Of a stretch of 64,000 nt of DNA, positions 25,490-37,529 are shown in pieces. The notes beneath the pieces are model-generated. The model searched no databases and was not told where the DNA came from. It saw only the letters and a program-made list of their open reading frames with translations. The DNA lies in assembly GCF_900324465.2 (NCBI RefSeq), contig NC_046627.1:12140967-12204966 (forward strand), given 5' to 3'. The position numbers were made by a program, and so were the translations under genes. Positions within the stretch are counted from its first letter, which is position 1, and each line of letters starts with the position of its first letter. The stretch is from Anabas testudineus (lineage: Eukaryota; Chordata; Actinopteri; Anabantiformes; Anabantidae).

Positions 25490-26910
25490 CACTTTCAGCC
25501 AGAATGCTGCACTTGCAGTCCAATATAGTGGATCTGTTTTAAACCCTAACTGAATATACGCTTCAGTCTGCTCAAGAGAAAATGGAAAGGACATGCACGC
25601 AGGAGGAACCAGAAAACAAACCACCAATCCTGGTGTTTGAGGATGACTGTCCTGCAAACTGACCCACAGCTGCCCCAGATGTTATGTTGTTTCAAACCTT
25701 TTTAACAAGATATAGAATAAAATTCAATGTATTTATCACAGCAATACATTCAAAGGATGACTAAAAATAATGATTGATATGATTACTAAAGTTAATGATT
25801 TATTAACTTCATTATTTGAGTACACTGATCATAGACATTTTAGAAATTGTTTTGTCAGTGGTAGAAAGAGCATAGTTAAAAAAAACTTCTGAAACAACTG
25901 AAATTTAAAGTGAGACTGCAACTTCGGCAGAACAGGAAATGAGACACTTACCTAAGTGAGAAGTTTACCATAAAAAAAGCATAGAATTAAATAGCATTTG
26001 TGGGCCTGTTTTAATTTTATTTATTATTTGTTGCCTTATTTCATGGGCTTGAAATTAATTTATTTTTACATTTCTGGTTGTTTCTTTGGTGGCTTTTGTG
26101 GAGTGCTACCTGTGAAAGATATAATCTTTAAAACACAATTTTTTTAGGAACTCCTCATGAGACTTAACTTTAAACACTGCACTGTCTGCTAACATACTGT
26201 ATTAATAAAATCACAGAGACATGCAGAGACCTCAAAGATGGAAAGTAATTCAAGACACTTCCTCAGGTACTGTACAATTTGAAAAGTGTATTTACATTCT
26301 ATGTTACTTTTGTTTTACTATAACATTTTTATGATGCAAATGTAGTTTTCCACTAACATTTTGTGTATTTTACAACATGACTTGTTTTACTCATGACTGT
26401 TACCCAGCAAACTTATCTTTGCACAATCCACAAACAGTTCTAACTTCTGCAAACAATTTCATAAGAACATCACAGTAATACATTTAGTTAATGTCTGTCA
26501 TCTCTCTCTACCTACCACATAGACTACTGTGTCAGTGTGTGAAGGAACTCTTCTCTTGATGACACATCATTGTTAAAGGCCTTCTGTCAAGTGTGTTGCA
26601 ACATGAGAAGCGTTAAACAGAGTTTCTCTGTCACTATCACATTTATGTGTATAATGCCACACAAAAGAAGTCAAATCAAGTTCTTTTACAGTGTTAAGTT
26701 TAAGACCTTACAGAGTAGAATTTTTTTTAAAATTACATAAAAAAAACAAAACAAAACATAACAATCCCATTTGAGCAAGCTTAAGGCAACAGCGGAGAGG
26801 AAAACCCCCTTGAGAGGAAGAATTAATCTAAATTAGTAGAACGCCTTTAAGTTATGAATTTGTGAAATGTACTAAGGAGCTAACTTCCTCTGATTCACTA
26901 CCTTCTTTTT
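25490..26910. other. Spacer, partly matching 3000-4100 and 13600-13740
   Basis: The right two-thirds match unit 1. The part at 25620-25760 resembles the segment at 13600-13740 and 37600-37720 near the C genes. No gene recognised. Confidence 0.5.
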
Positions 26911-26914
26911 AGAG

Positions 26915-27540
26915 CATCATCTTTTCCATGTCCACCATTAAGAGTTATGTGTGCCCTGATGTTTTTTTTTTTCAAAAGAAGGTGTAATGGATGTATAGCA
27001 TGGTTCACATTAAACATTCACTACCCTAGGAATTAAGTGTGTTCTAAAGGCTTTAAATATAAAGAACTTAATTTTAGGTTTTTATTTAAAATTAAAACGA
27101 TGATGATTCTGTATGTGTCAACTTTACACGTATCATCATTCAACTTCAATGTCCTTGATTAGGTGTTATTTTTATAAGCAGCTCTAAATTATATCGCCTA
27201 TGTAGAGAAACTGTCAGTCAATGCATGCAAACCTTACATCTGTCCATGCAGCTAAAGAGTATTATTAGGTTAAAAAGACTCCCGAAATAAAGCCTCACCT
27301 GAATTTCTTTACTCTGTCTGAAATGCTGTTAAAGCAACAAAGTGACAAGTAATTGGAAGCTGGACTGTCTCTAAGGTCACGTGAAGAGGAAACCGATTGT
27401 GTAATAAAGCGAATACTTTCATCATGACTGTACTTTAAAGAGTGAACAGCTCATTTCTACATTCAAAAATAAAACTTTGAGCGTTGGAAAAGTTTGTGAC
27501 TCTGTCTCTTGTGTCACCATTGTTATGATATAACACTTAT
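26915..27540 (+). pseudogene. Lectin pseudogene Q2 (B-type relic)
   Basis: Twin of Q1. The signal-exon relic is at about 26925-26965 (ATTAAGA for ATGAAGA). The exon 3 relic at about 27206-27290 reads RNCQSMHANLTSVHAAKEYY then a stop. B-type 3' UTR and AATAAA follow. It shares its inactivating state with Q1, so the loss is ancestral. Confidence 0.7.
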
Positions 27541-27544
27541 CAAG

Positions 27545-28445
27545 CCAATGTGGCACTACTACTACTACTACAACGACTACAATGACTACTACTAATACTA
27601 CTACTAATAATAGTAATAATAATAATTATTATTATTAGAACAGTAACAGTGACAAAGACTGGAAACAACAGAATGCTGCTAAGTTAACTATATATTTGTA
27701 TTAAAAGTTTTGGTGCTAAGTTTTGGGAAGTAACTAGTGTCACTTGTCGCATCTGTTGCTGACTTAGAGCAACAGCTTCCTCCACAGGTTTTTGTTGTCA
27801 CTCGTTAGTGTGAGGATACTTGGCCGTATCGAGACTGTCGCTACTTTGTCAAATTGTGACTGTTATGTTTCAGATACAGTTAAAGCCTAACATTAAAAAT
27901 TATATATTTTCAAATGCAAATGTGTTTTTCTATAAATCATCATTTCATTATACTTCCTTCCCCGACCAAATTGAGCAAACCATGAGTGGGAGCATGTTAC
28001 ATTTCTGCATAACATACTTCAACATACCAGATTAATACTTTTAGAAGATTTTAGAGCATGTACTTAGAACTTGAAATTATTTTAAATAATCTGAAGAGGT
28101 ATTTCTACTTGTAGAAGTTTTAATCAAGTTGCAAGTATTAAGAGTAGCCTATTAAGAGTAAGCGGATAAAATATGATATGGAGAAAAGAGCAACTTCAGT
28201 ATGAAAGAAGGCAAGAGACACTAGAAAGGACAAGGGTTCATAGACAGGACATGGGTAGGAAATGGGTTCTGGGTCACAAGGTTGTAACAAGTGATAAACA
28301 CAGACCTGTAGTGGAAATTCATGGTCTAAATAGTCAACCTATGTGTAGAAGTATTTTCATTTTTTTCATATGCTACACATATACCTAGTTCCTCAGAATG
28401 TTATGTGGAGGGGGCTGTGAAGTGTAATTATGAGTGTTAGAGAGA
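27545..28445. other. Spacer matching 6530-7440
   Basis: Starts with (ACT)n/(AAT)n repeats at 27555-27640. No gene. The frame at 28173-28388 corresponds to 7148-7417 but is of unequal length, so coding is not supported. Confidence 0.5.
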
Positions 28446-28450
28446 GGTAG

Positions 28451-28930
28451 TGTCACGGGTTTAATAGGACCACTAATAAGGCCGACGCAATCCACTCAGT
28501 TCAGTAAGTTTATTGTCACACACAAACAAAAACAACAGCGAAACCTTCAGCTGAGCCGTGCACACAGTCTCTTCTTAGACAAAAAGGAGTCCATAGAAAT
28601 ACCTGGAGTAATCAACGTCCTTAAAACATAGAGACCAGACGTGAAGCTCCAAAAGGAAAACCACACATAATCCAAAAGATAATCCAAACGAAAAACAATA
28701 ATCCATAACACAAAGTCCTCAGCCGTGAGCACCGTAAGTCCTGCACACAAGGTTGCAACGAAAAGGGAAAAGCAGAGTTTGTTTCTTGCCTCAATCCAAC
28801 TAACGATCTGGCAACAGGTGCAATCAAAGAGCTTAATGAATGACAAGCTGCAGCACGAACACCGCACCGCCCGGAAATGGGACTTTCAGAATAAGAGTCC
28901 AGACTGAAAGGTAAGCGGTGGATCCTCACA
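28451..28930. mobile_element. Solo LTR (fossil), 480 bp, with 5-bp target duplication
   Basis: Begins TGTCACGGG and ends CCTCACA (TG..CA), flanked by GGTAG at 28446-28450 and 28931-28935. Unit 1 shows the empty site at about 7430 with a single GGTGG-like copy. No internal region remains. An LTR-retroelement family (Gypsy or ERV type) cannot be settled from the LTR alone. Younger than the unit duplication. Confidence 0.75.
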
Positions 28931-28935
28931 GGTAG

Positions 28936-29305
28936 GGCAGAAGACATTTACATGACTGCGTGTTTTCTCCATGCCAGCATGTGTTAAATTGAGATGGTTC
29001 ATCACAATGAGTCCTTCTTTGATTCTAAGATTTTACAACATTTAGAGGAAGAGGAAAAAATTCTACAACTGATAAAGTATGATAAAGTACCTTCCCCTTT
29101 ATTCAAACACTGTTTACTGACCAGTTGTGAGACTCAGTCATACAAAAGATTAAAAGTTGGAACCTGATTAAGATCTAAACATCAAGCATCATGTGCAATG
29201 TCATCAACACATAGACAGTGTCATAAAGAAACATTGATATCAACTAAAAGTACAGTTTTTTACACACACACACACACATAGCTCTCCCCCCCCTCTCCCC
29301 TCCCC

Positions 29306-29392
<87 letters not shown>

Positions 29393-30700
29393 GAGTAGAT
29401 ATATAGATATAGATATGTAGACGCACTACACTCTACAGACACTATACTCAGTGAATGCTTTAACGACGGAACAGTCGTAGAAAGGATTCTAACTGTCCCG
29501 AGTTTTATTAGTTGTATTTTGCTTTTCATCATGCTCCAAATATTTCATTTGGTGAAATGTTTGAACTGCATGTAGGTCTCTTCAGCACCTGGACTCTTCT
29601 ATTGCAAAGCCATGCAATAGAAGCCATTGCAAGCATGCAGTTTAGCATTGTCCTGCTGAAACATGCAAACCCTTCCATTAATGGCACCACTGCACCCCCA
29701 TGCAATCTGAACTTCAGGCGTTAGAATGGAGTGCTAATAACATGCAAGTAAGGTCTCTCTCTCTCTTTTTGGTCTGGAGGACATGCTGCCCAAAAAGGAA
29801 GAACGAATTATGATTTGTCACAGACCAAATGAGCTTCAGTCCAGAGAGAATAGTAGTGTTTCTGGATCTTGCATAGTGGAAAGAAAAAGCATGTGAACCT
29901 TTTTAGCGTTTTTCTGCCTTAATTTGTTAAAAAAACATGATTTGATCTTCATCTAAGTCAAGAGTACTGACAAATATAATAATTATTTGTCAGTACTCTT
30001 GACTGCCTAAAGTAATAACACAAAAACAAAGGAAAAAAAAACAGATCTTTTGTGTCTTCATTAAGAACAACCATTAAAACCTCTTAGCGCTAGTTGAAAA
30101 AGTATGTTTTGCTTTCAAGAGCTCAAACTTGCATTTTTGGATGACACGGTAAACTGAGCTCAGTCAGTGATTTTTGAAAGTGTTCCTGAGCCCATCACAG
30201 CCCTTTTTCAATGCAGGGCCATCTGAAGGACTGAAGATCACAGACATCCAATACCTCTGCTCATCTTTTTTTTTTTTTTAAAGACTCTGACCAAATAAAC
30301 TATTTGATTTCAAAATGTTCTCTTTATTGTTAGCACCATTTACTTTTCCAGCGCGTTGTTTCCTCTGTTCTAACTTGGTGAGATGTGTCGCTATCAAAAA
30401 TCTTTTGTTTTTTCCTTAAAATTGTATAGTTTCTCATTTTAAACATTTGCAACTAAAATAAGCTTATGTAAATCATTGGATTCTTTTATATGTAGATTTT
30501 ACACAGAATGCCAACTTAGAATTAGAGTTGCACATCTAAACTTTAAATCATATAGTTTCCATATGATTTCTATGCATTGTGCTACAAAGTAAACAATGTT
30601 AAATATTTGTTGTAGTATCTGTTGCATATCTTTCAGCATTGATGTGTCACCCTCTTGTGGTTGAACTGAAACAGTGAGTCTAACAAATAGCCAAACAAAT
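28936..30700. other. Spacer matching 7430-8700
   Basis: Non-coding and carries the unclassified repeat twin (29540-30240). A perfect short inverted repeat is present near 29960-30005 (AAGAGTACTGACAAATA against TATTTGTCAGTACTCTT). No gene. Confidence 0.5.
29262..29416 (+). repeat. Compound microsatellite (CA)n-(C/T)n-(TC)n-(TA)n
   Basis: Four adjoining simple repeats: CA, a C-rich polypyrimidine run, TC, then about 45 bp of TA. The two long open frames on the minus strand here are simple-repeat artefacts. Confidence 0.95.
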
Positions 30701-30716
30701 CAACTCTTTAAACCAA

Positions 30717-30905
30717 AGTGTCCTTGGAGCAAGATACTGAACCCCAAGTTGCCCCCGGTGAGTGAGATCGGCTGCATAGCAGCTCTGCCATCGGTGTGTG
30801 TGAGTGTGTGTGTGCAAATGGGTGAATGAGATTCAGTGTAAAGCGCTTTGAGTACCAGCTAGGTAGAAAAGCACTATATAAGTGCAGAACATTTACCATT
30901 TGCAC
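30717..30905 (+). mobile_element. SINE-type interspersed repeat, twin of 8739-8925
   Basis: Same body and tail motifs as the unit 1 copy, so the insertion predates the duplication. Confidence 0.55.
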
Positions 30906-31468
30906 TTCCCCTTAGGACAAGGGTGGTAAACTAATACACACACAGAGAGAAATTAACTACATTTACAGTGAATTACTGTCTTTCAAAAATAGCAATTCAA
31001 ATATTACTGAGTGAAAGGGGGGTAATATTTTGATAACTATTTACTTCATACATGTAGTAGCTTCTGTGTAAAAAAATAAAAATTATTTATGAAAATGGGT
31101 GTGTCTCAGCATGATGCACAGATTATCAGGACCAGAGCAGCATTTGAAAGTAAATCTAATTTACTTCCAGTTTTTAATTCAAACTGTCACAAATAAAGAA
31201 AAGTGTGAACAATTTGAGTTAAATTTATTTTGTTTCACAGTGTACTTGTTGGAAAACAATAATTATATTTACATGCTTGCACTGTATATCTCTGTGTACA
31301 CGTTTTGAGTCTCATTACCATAAAACTATGAAGAAACTGACTGTATTTAATTATTAAGTTCTATTTCATTATTACACAGAAATGAATTGTGTTTACACTT
31401 AAAATGTATCAATTGTTACCAACCTATCATCTGGGTACTATTCACTATATTATGACATTGCTACTATG

Positions 31469-31469
<1 letters not shown>

Positions 31470-31538
<69 letters not shown>
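31470..31538 (+). repeat. (ATT)n microsatellite
   Basis: About 23 trinucleotide repeats followed by (GTT)n. The unit 1 twin near 9375 is far shorter. Confidence 0.95.
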
Positions 31539-31863
31539 TGTCGTTGTTGTTGTTGTTGTTTACCCATTTTATTACTTACCAAAGGTTATACACAGACTCA
31601 CAGGCCACCAGTCACTTGTTGCTTAAGTTTTTATTATTTTGTTTTATTTTGCAGAAGAATAAGAAAGAAAATTTTACTTTGCAGAATAATATGGTACAAA
31701 AATCATTCTTCATATAAAACACTCAGCCTGCTCTTATTACAGGTACAAACCTAAGAGACAGTCGAGCTTGTGTTTATGTCACTTGTCATTTCACGGTGAT
31801 TGAAGAGAAAGAAGATGTAAAATGAGTTACAGTGTAATGGACACATTCACCAGTGTTTGGTTC

Positions 31864-31865
<2 letters not shown>

Positions 31866-31896
<31 letters not shown>
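31866..31896 (+). repeat. Poly(T) tract in C2 3' UTR
   Basis: Near-pure T run of about 30 downstream of the C2 stop codon (poly(A) in the sense of the gene). Confidence 0.85.
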
Positions 31897-32829
31897 TGAA
31901 TTTAGTTTCTGTTTCATCCCAAGTTCACATGATAACTATGCCACAGACAGATGGGAGACGAGCGTCACACTGCACATCATCCTTGCATGCCATCCCTTGT
32001 CCTGCAAAAACAGGATATTAAATATGATATATAACAGGAATCAGTCTGAGCTGCATGGGCACACTAGGGTAAGGTAAATGTCTTTTCTTCATGAAGGTTA
32101 TAAAATAATTTCTACAGCAATTAACCATGCACAGTTAAAGGCAAAAATCGTGAGGTAATACTGATGGATTTTAATCATTTACATCATTATTTATGTTACC
32201 AAGATTGATTTACCTTCAAATGTGATCTGTAAACAGTCCTTCTCAGCAGTGCCTTGAGAACAGTTATCATAGTCATTATTCCAGGGTGCAAATTGATTCT
32301 GTGAGGTAATATAGAGAATAATAATTTTATTATTATTATAATAATGAATAACATATAGATTAAACTGACCTTGTGTAATGATAAATTATGTACCTTTGTA
32401 CCTCCAACCCATACTGGTCCATGTTGATTACCAACTTTCTGCAGCTCCTCCATAATATCATAGGCCTCATCACGTTGAAATACAATGGCAAGGTTTCCCC
32501 CCATGGACCTGCAGATTGCCTACAGTGATAAACAACAAAAGTAAAGTCACTATAGTCACAGTATTAACTTTACAACACCAAACAAAGAAGCCATTTAACC
32601 AAGTAGGCAATTAAATACACAGTAATTTGTAAGATTGTGTTGAAAAAGAATCCTGATGATTACCATTGCTTCATCCCAAGTCATGTTTTTTGGAACATAA
32701 AGGATGCAATGCATTCTGTACATGGACCAACCCTGACGGCAAGATGGCTCCCAGTGAAAATCTGTTGACAAAAAAGAAAAAAAAAAATTAGTTGGTTTGG
32801 AGATTGAAAAATACACACTTTTCAGAAAA

Positions 32830-33415
32830 AAAACCCCACCAAACCACCAAACCAATCATGTTGAATGATGTTTTAGGCAGCACAACACTCTCCATGGTTT
32901 CTGCAGATCCTTTCATGTCACATGTGCACACATTGAGCCTGCTCTCATGTGGGAAACACTTAGGGTGCCAGTCGACCTGACAACTCTATTGTAAATGCCA
33001 GTCAAGCTTCATGGTGCCGGGCAGTAAGCACAGGGCCCACTAGAGGATGTCAGGCCCCCAAGCCACACTCATGAAGTCTAGTTCTATTTATTTGGTCAGA
33101 GATATTCACATCAGTGGCCAGCTGGAGGTCATTTTTCAGGGCTCTGGCACTGCTCGTCCTGCACATCACACAGCAAACCTCTAAGCAATGGCACATATTC
33201 ATGTGTTATCCTGAAGGAGTTGGACTACCTGTGCTTCCTCTGTAAGGTCCAGATATCACCTCATGCTACCAGTAGTGACAGAACAGAACCAAAGCAGCTG
33301 AAATTGATAACAACACTCTCTGCTACTTAACAGACCTGATAAATATCCAAGACGTTTAACTGATCTGATATTATACTCTTTATTTATGATGATTACTCTG
33401 TGTTCCTTTCATTTT
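32830..33415. mobile_element. Tc1/mariner-type remnant in the C2 intron
   Basis: Same landmarks as the C1 intron copy (GAGCACAGGGCCCACTAGAGG at about 33026; GCTGGAGGTCATTTTTC at about 33121). The right end GTGTTCCTTTC at about 33400 matches the D copy end. Confidence 0.6.
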
Positions 33416-33592
33416 TTTTTTCATCATTGTACATGTCCACACATTTTGAATGACATTTTGAGGAATCTAATGTAATATCAAGCCAACCTGTGGCAATGGG
33501 CAGTTTAATATTGCAGTTATCAACTTTCTAACTTGTTTATTACATATACATTACAAATATATACATATATTTTACTTAATATAATTTTTTAC

Positions 33593-33593
<1 letters not shown>

Positions 33594-33643
<50 letters not shown>
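33594..33643 (+). repeat. (TA)n microsatellite
   Basis: About 25 TA repeats, within the C2 intron after stalk exon 2. Confidence 0.95.
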
Positions 33644-33645
<2 letters not shown>

Positions 33646-34080
33646 TAAGTCTTATATTTCAAATCTGATTAAATATACAGAACACTTACCATTAGGTCCC
33701 GCTTCACCATATTGACCAACATGTAGTGGAGGAGCTGGATGGAAATTTTAACACACCAGTTAGCAGTGGTAGAAGAAGTCATGATATCTGAAGACATGTA
33801 TTGCAAACTCACTTGTTGAAGTAGGTTCATCTGTTGTAAATTGAGATTCATCTTGTGACAGAACTGGATGGAAAGTTTAGGACACCAGGGAGAAGTGGTT
33901 GGAAGTCATGAGATTGTTTGCTTAAAGGAACAGATTTTGGTTATGCAGCATTCTAGTTGTTGAAGAGTAGCATGAAAACACACCAGTCTCACTCCGGTTT
34001 AAATTATGTACGTCATGTATGTAAATATGTACGGTATGTTAGCGCCGACAAATACCCACCTGCAGCTCTGCTTAGAGCCA

Positions 34081-37000
34081 ATCTAGCCACAGGGGTTGCA
34101 AGCCAGTGACTTCTGTGCCGGTCCCAAGCCCGGATAAATAGAGAGGGTTGCGTCAGGAAGGGCATCCGGCGTAAAAATTGCCAAAATAACCATGCGAATC
34201 ATTCACAAGACTTTCATACCGGATCGGTCGAGGCCCGGGTTAACAACGACCGCCACCGATGCTGTTAACCTACAGGGTGCCGGTGGAAATTTGACTACTG
34301 TTGGTCGAAGAAAGAGGGGAGGCAGAAGGGTTCGTGGTCAGAGAGAGAAGGGAAAAGGCAGGAACATAGATTTGAGAATAGGGACTCTTAACGTTGGTAC
34401 GATGACAGGGAAAGGCAGAGAGCTGGCAGACATGATGGAGAGAAGGAAGGTAGATGTACTGTGTGTGCAGGAGACAAGGTGGAAGGGCAGCAAGGCACGT
34501 AGTATCAGAGGAGGATACAAACTGTTCTACCATGGTGTGGATAGGAAGAGAAACGGGGTAGGAGTGATCTTGAAGGGGGAGTTTGTGAACAATGTTCTAG
34601 AGGTGAAAAGAGTCTCAGACAGGGTGATGAGCATAAAGCTAGAAATTGAAGGGGTGATGATGAATGTAGTCAGTGGGTATGCGCCACAGGTTGGCTGTGA
34701 GTTAGAAGAGAAGGAGAGATTCTGGAGTGAGTTTGATGAGGTCATAGAGAGTATCCCCAGAGGAGAGAGAGTTGTTGTTGAAGCAGACTTCAATGGGCAT
34801 GTTGGTGAGGGCAACAGAGGTGATGAGGAGGTGATGGGCAGGTTTGGTGTGAAGGAAAGGAATCTGGAAGGACAGATGGTGGTGGACTTTGCTAAGAGGA
34901 TGGAAATGGCTGTAGTCAACACTTACTTCCAGAAGCGAGAGGAACATAGAGTGACATACAGAAGTGGAGGTAGGAGTACACAGGTGGACTACATCCTATG
35001 TAGACGAGGTCATTTGAGAGAGGTTAGTGACTGCAAAGTGGTGGTAGGAGAGAGTGTAGTCAGACAGCACCGCATGGTGGTGTGCAAGATGACTCTGGAG
35101 GTCAGGAAGAAGAAGAGAGGGAAGTCAGAGAAGAAGACCAAGTGGTGGAAGTTAAAGAATGAAGATACTTGTGAGGAATTCAGGCAGAAGTTGAGACAGG
35201 TTCTGGGTGGTCAGGATGAGCTTCCAGATGACTGGGAAACTACAGCAGAGGTTATCAGGGAAACAGGTAGGAAGGTGCTAGGTGTGTCATCTGGAAAGAG
35301 GAAAGAAGGTAAAGACACTTGGTGGTGGAATGAGGAAGTACAGGAATGCGTCCAGAGGAAGAAGTTAGCTAGAAGGAAGTGGGATGTAGAAAGGACTGAA
35401 GAAAGTAGACAGGAGTACAAGGAAGCGCAGCGTAGAGTGAAGAGGGAGGTGGCAAAGGCCAAACAGAAAGCTTACGATGAGCTGTATGACAGGTTGGACA
35501 CAAAGGAAGGAGAGAAGGACTTGTACAGGCTAGCCAGACAGAGAGCTAGAGATGGGAAGGATGTGCAACAGATAAGGGTGATTAAGGACAGAGATGGAAA
35601 GGTGTTAACAACCCAGGAGAGTGTGCAGAAAAGATGGAAGGAGTATTTTGAGGAGCTGATGAACGGGGAAAATGACAGGGAAAGAAGGGAGGAAGATGTG
35701 GATGTTGTGGAGCAGGAAATAGCAGAGATTGGAAAGGATGAGGTTAGGAAGGCTCTGAAAAGGATGAAGAGTGGAAAGGGTGTTGGTCCTGATGACATAC
35801 CTGTGGAGGTGTGGAAGTGCTTAGGAGAGACAGCAGTGGAGTTTCTAACCAGTTTGTTCAATAGGATTCTAGAGAGTGAGAAGATGCCTGAGGAATGGAG
35901 GAGAAGTGTTCTGGTTCCGATCTTTAAGAACAAGGGTGACACGCAGAACTGCAGCAACTATAGAGGAATAAAGTTGATGAGCCACACAATGAAGCTGTGG
36001 GAAAGAGTAGTGGAAGCCAGGCTTAGGAAGAAGGTGGAGATTTGTGAGCAGCAGTATGGTTTCATGCCCTGTAAGAGCACCACTGATGCCATTTTTGCTT
36101 TGAGAATGTTGATGGAAAAGTACAGAGATGGTCAGAAGGAGCTGCATTGTGTCTTTGTAGATTTAGAGAAGGCGTATGACAGGGTGCCGAGGGAGGAGCT
36201 GTGGTACTGTATGAGGTCGTCGGGAGTGGCGGAGAAGTACGTCAGAGTAGTTCAGGACATGTATGAGAGAAGTATGACGGTGGTGAGATGTGCTGTAGGT
36301 CAGACAGAGGAGTTCAAGGTGGAGGTGGGACTACACCAAGGATCAGCTCTGAGTCCCTTCTTGTTTGCTATGCTAATGGACAGGCTGACTGATTAGGTCA
36401 GACAGGAATCTCCCTGGACAATGATGTTTGCGGATGATATTGTGATTTGCAGTGAGAGTAGAGAGCAGGTAGAGGAACAGCTAGAGAGGTGGAGGTTTGC
36501 TCTGGAAAGAAGAGGCATGAAGGTCAGTCGTAGTAAGACAGAATACATGTGTCTGAACGAGAGGGATCAAGGTAGAAGCGTTAGGTTACAGGGGGCTGAG
36601 GTGAAGAAGGTGCAGGAGTTTAAGTACCTGGGGTCAACAGTTCAGTGTGATGGAGAGTGTGGAAAAGAGGTGAAGAGGCGAGTGCAGGCAGGTTGGAGCG
36701 GGTGGAGGAAAGTGTCAGGAGTGTTGTGTGACAGAAGAGTGTCAGCAAGACTCAAAGGAAAGGTGTACAAGACAGTGGTGAGACCAGCTCTGCTCTATGG
36801 GTTAGAGACGGTAGCAGTGAGAAAGAGACAAGAGGCTGAGATGGAGGTAGCAGAGATGAAGATGTTGAGGTTCTCCTTAGGAGTGACCAGGTTAGACAGA
36901 ATAAGGAACGAGTACATCAGAGGGACGGCTCACGTTGCCTGTGTTAGCGACAAAGTCAGAGAGGCCAGACTGAGATGGTTTGGACATGTTCAGAGGAGGG

Positions 37001-37207
37001 ATAGTGAATATATTGGTAGAAGGATGTTGGAGATGGAGCTGCCAGGCAGGAGGGCAAGAGGAAGACCAAAGAGGAGATATATGGATGTCTTAACAGAGGA
37101 CATGAGGTTGGCTAATGTTAGGGTAGAAGATGCCCATGATAGAGTTAGGTGGAGAAGGATGATTCGCTGTGGCGACCCCTGATGGGAAAAGCCGAAAGAG
37201 AAGAAGA
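34081..37207 (+). mobile_element. RTE-clade LINE, near full length, one nonsense codon
   Basis: Spans 3127 bp with a 17-bp target duplication AGCTCTGCTTAGAGCCA at 34064-34080 and 37208-37224. One long frame, 34192-37182 (996 codons), is interrupted only by TAG at 36394-36396, where the copy at the right edge has GAG. Domains in order: basic N-terminus; APE endonuclease ([40 protein letters not shown] near its end); reverse transcriptase ([54 protein letters not shown]); C-terminal RWFGHVQRR and GRPKRRYMD. The 3' end is GAAAAGCCGAAAGAGAAGAAGAAG-like, short and A/G rich, without a long poly(A) tail. The nearly open frame and perfect target duplication suggest a young insertion. Confidence 0.95.
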
Positions 37208-37492
37208 AGCTCTGCTTAGAGCCATTACAGCACAAACAAACAGAGAAAGCATTAGAATCCTCATGGTGTAACTGAAGGATGGTGATGACCTGTCGTTAGA
37301 ATAAACAGATGTGTTGCTCATAGTTCTGCAGAGAACAGACATTTTACTGACAGAATTTTAATTGAATGAAAGCTGATGACTAGTGAGTTTGTAGCAAACC
37401 TGATGTAGAATTATCTTCTCTTCTTGCTTCTTGTTGTCAGACTGGAACTTGTCTTCCTGTCCACAGGTGCTGAACAATAAAGAACACCAGCT

Positions 37493-37500
37493 CTTATATA
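37493..37500 (-). promoter_or_regulatory. TATA box of C2
   Basis: TATATAAG on the minus strand, about 230 bp upstream of the C2 ATG and intact. The downstream leader CACCTGTGGACAGGAAGACA and a donor CATCAG|GTTTGC near 37400 are conserved, so transcription may continue although the gene is broken. Confidence 0.7.
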
Positions 37501-37529
37501 TGCTCAGTAACAGGTATATTTAGCTTAAG

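Larger units (their letters stand above)
31925..37264 (-). pseudogene. Stalked lectin C2, broken by an RTE LINE inside the signal exon
   Basis: All exons of a D-type gene are present. Signal exon 37264 to 34060 is split by the LINE at 34081-37207. Stalk exons are 33813-33863 (VLSQDESQFTTDEPTST) and 33690-33734 (APPLHVGQYGEAGPN). CTLD exons are 32664-32761, 32394-32519, 32214-32298 and 31925-32001. Phases and splice sites are consistent. CTLD marks: PSCRQGWSMYRMHC, MTWDEAM, CRSMGGNLAIVF, VWVGG, DNCSQG (N-glycosylation sequon), CLQI, CKDDVQCDARLPSVC. There is no EPN/QPD and no WND. The only obvious lesion is the 3.1 kb LINE, in antisense orientation to the gene, with 17-bp target duplications. 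Transcripts from the normal promoter would carry the LINE antisense in exon 1, so no normal signal peptide is made. Poly(A) signal is at 31630-31635 on the minus strand. Confidence 0.88.

Noticed and set aside
29244-29532. Open frames of 60 and 90 codons on the minus strand
   Set aside because: They are translations of TA, TC and CA microsatellites.
31389-31754. Open frames with long Ile or Tyr runs
   Set aside because: Produced by the (ATT)n repeat; no conservation in unit 1.
34270-35957. Long minus-strand open frames (up to 161 codons)
   Set aside because: Antisense shadows of the RTE LINE coding frame, rich in Ser/Leu as expected from its purine-rich sense strand.
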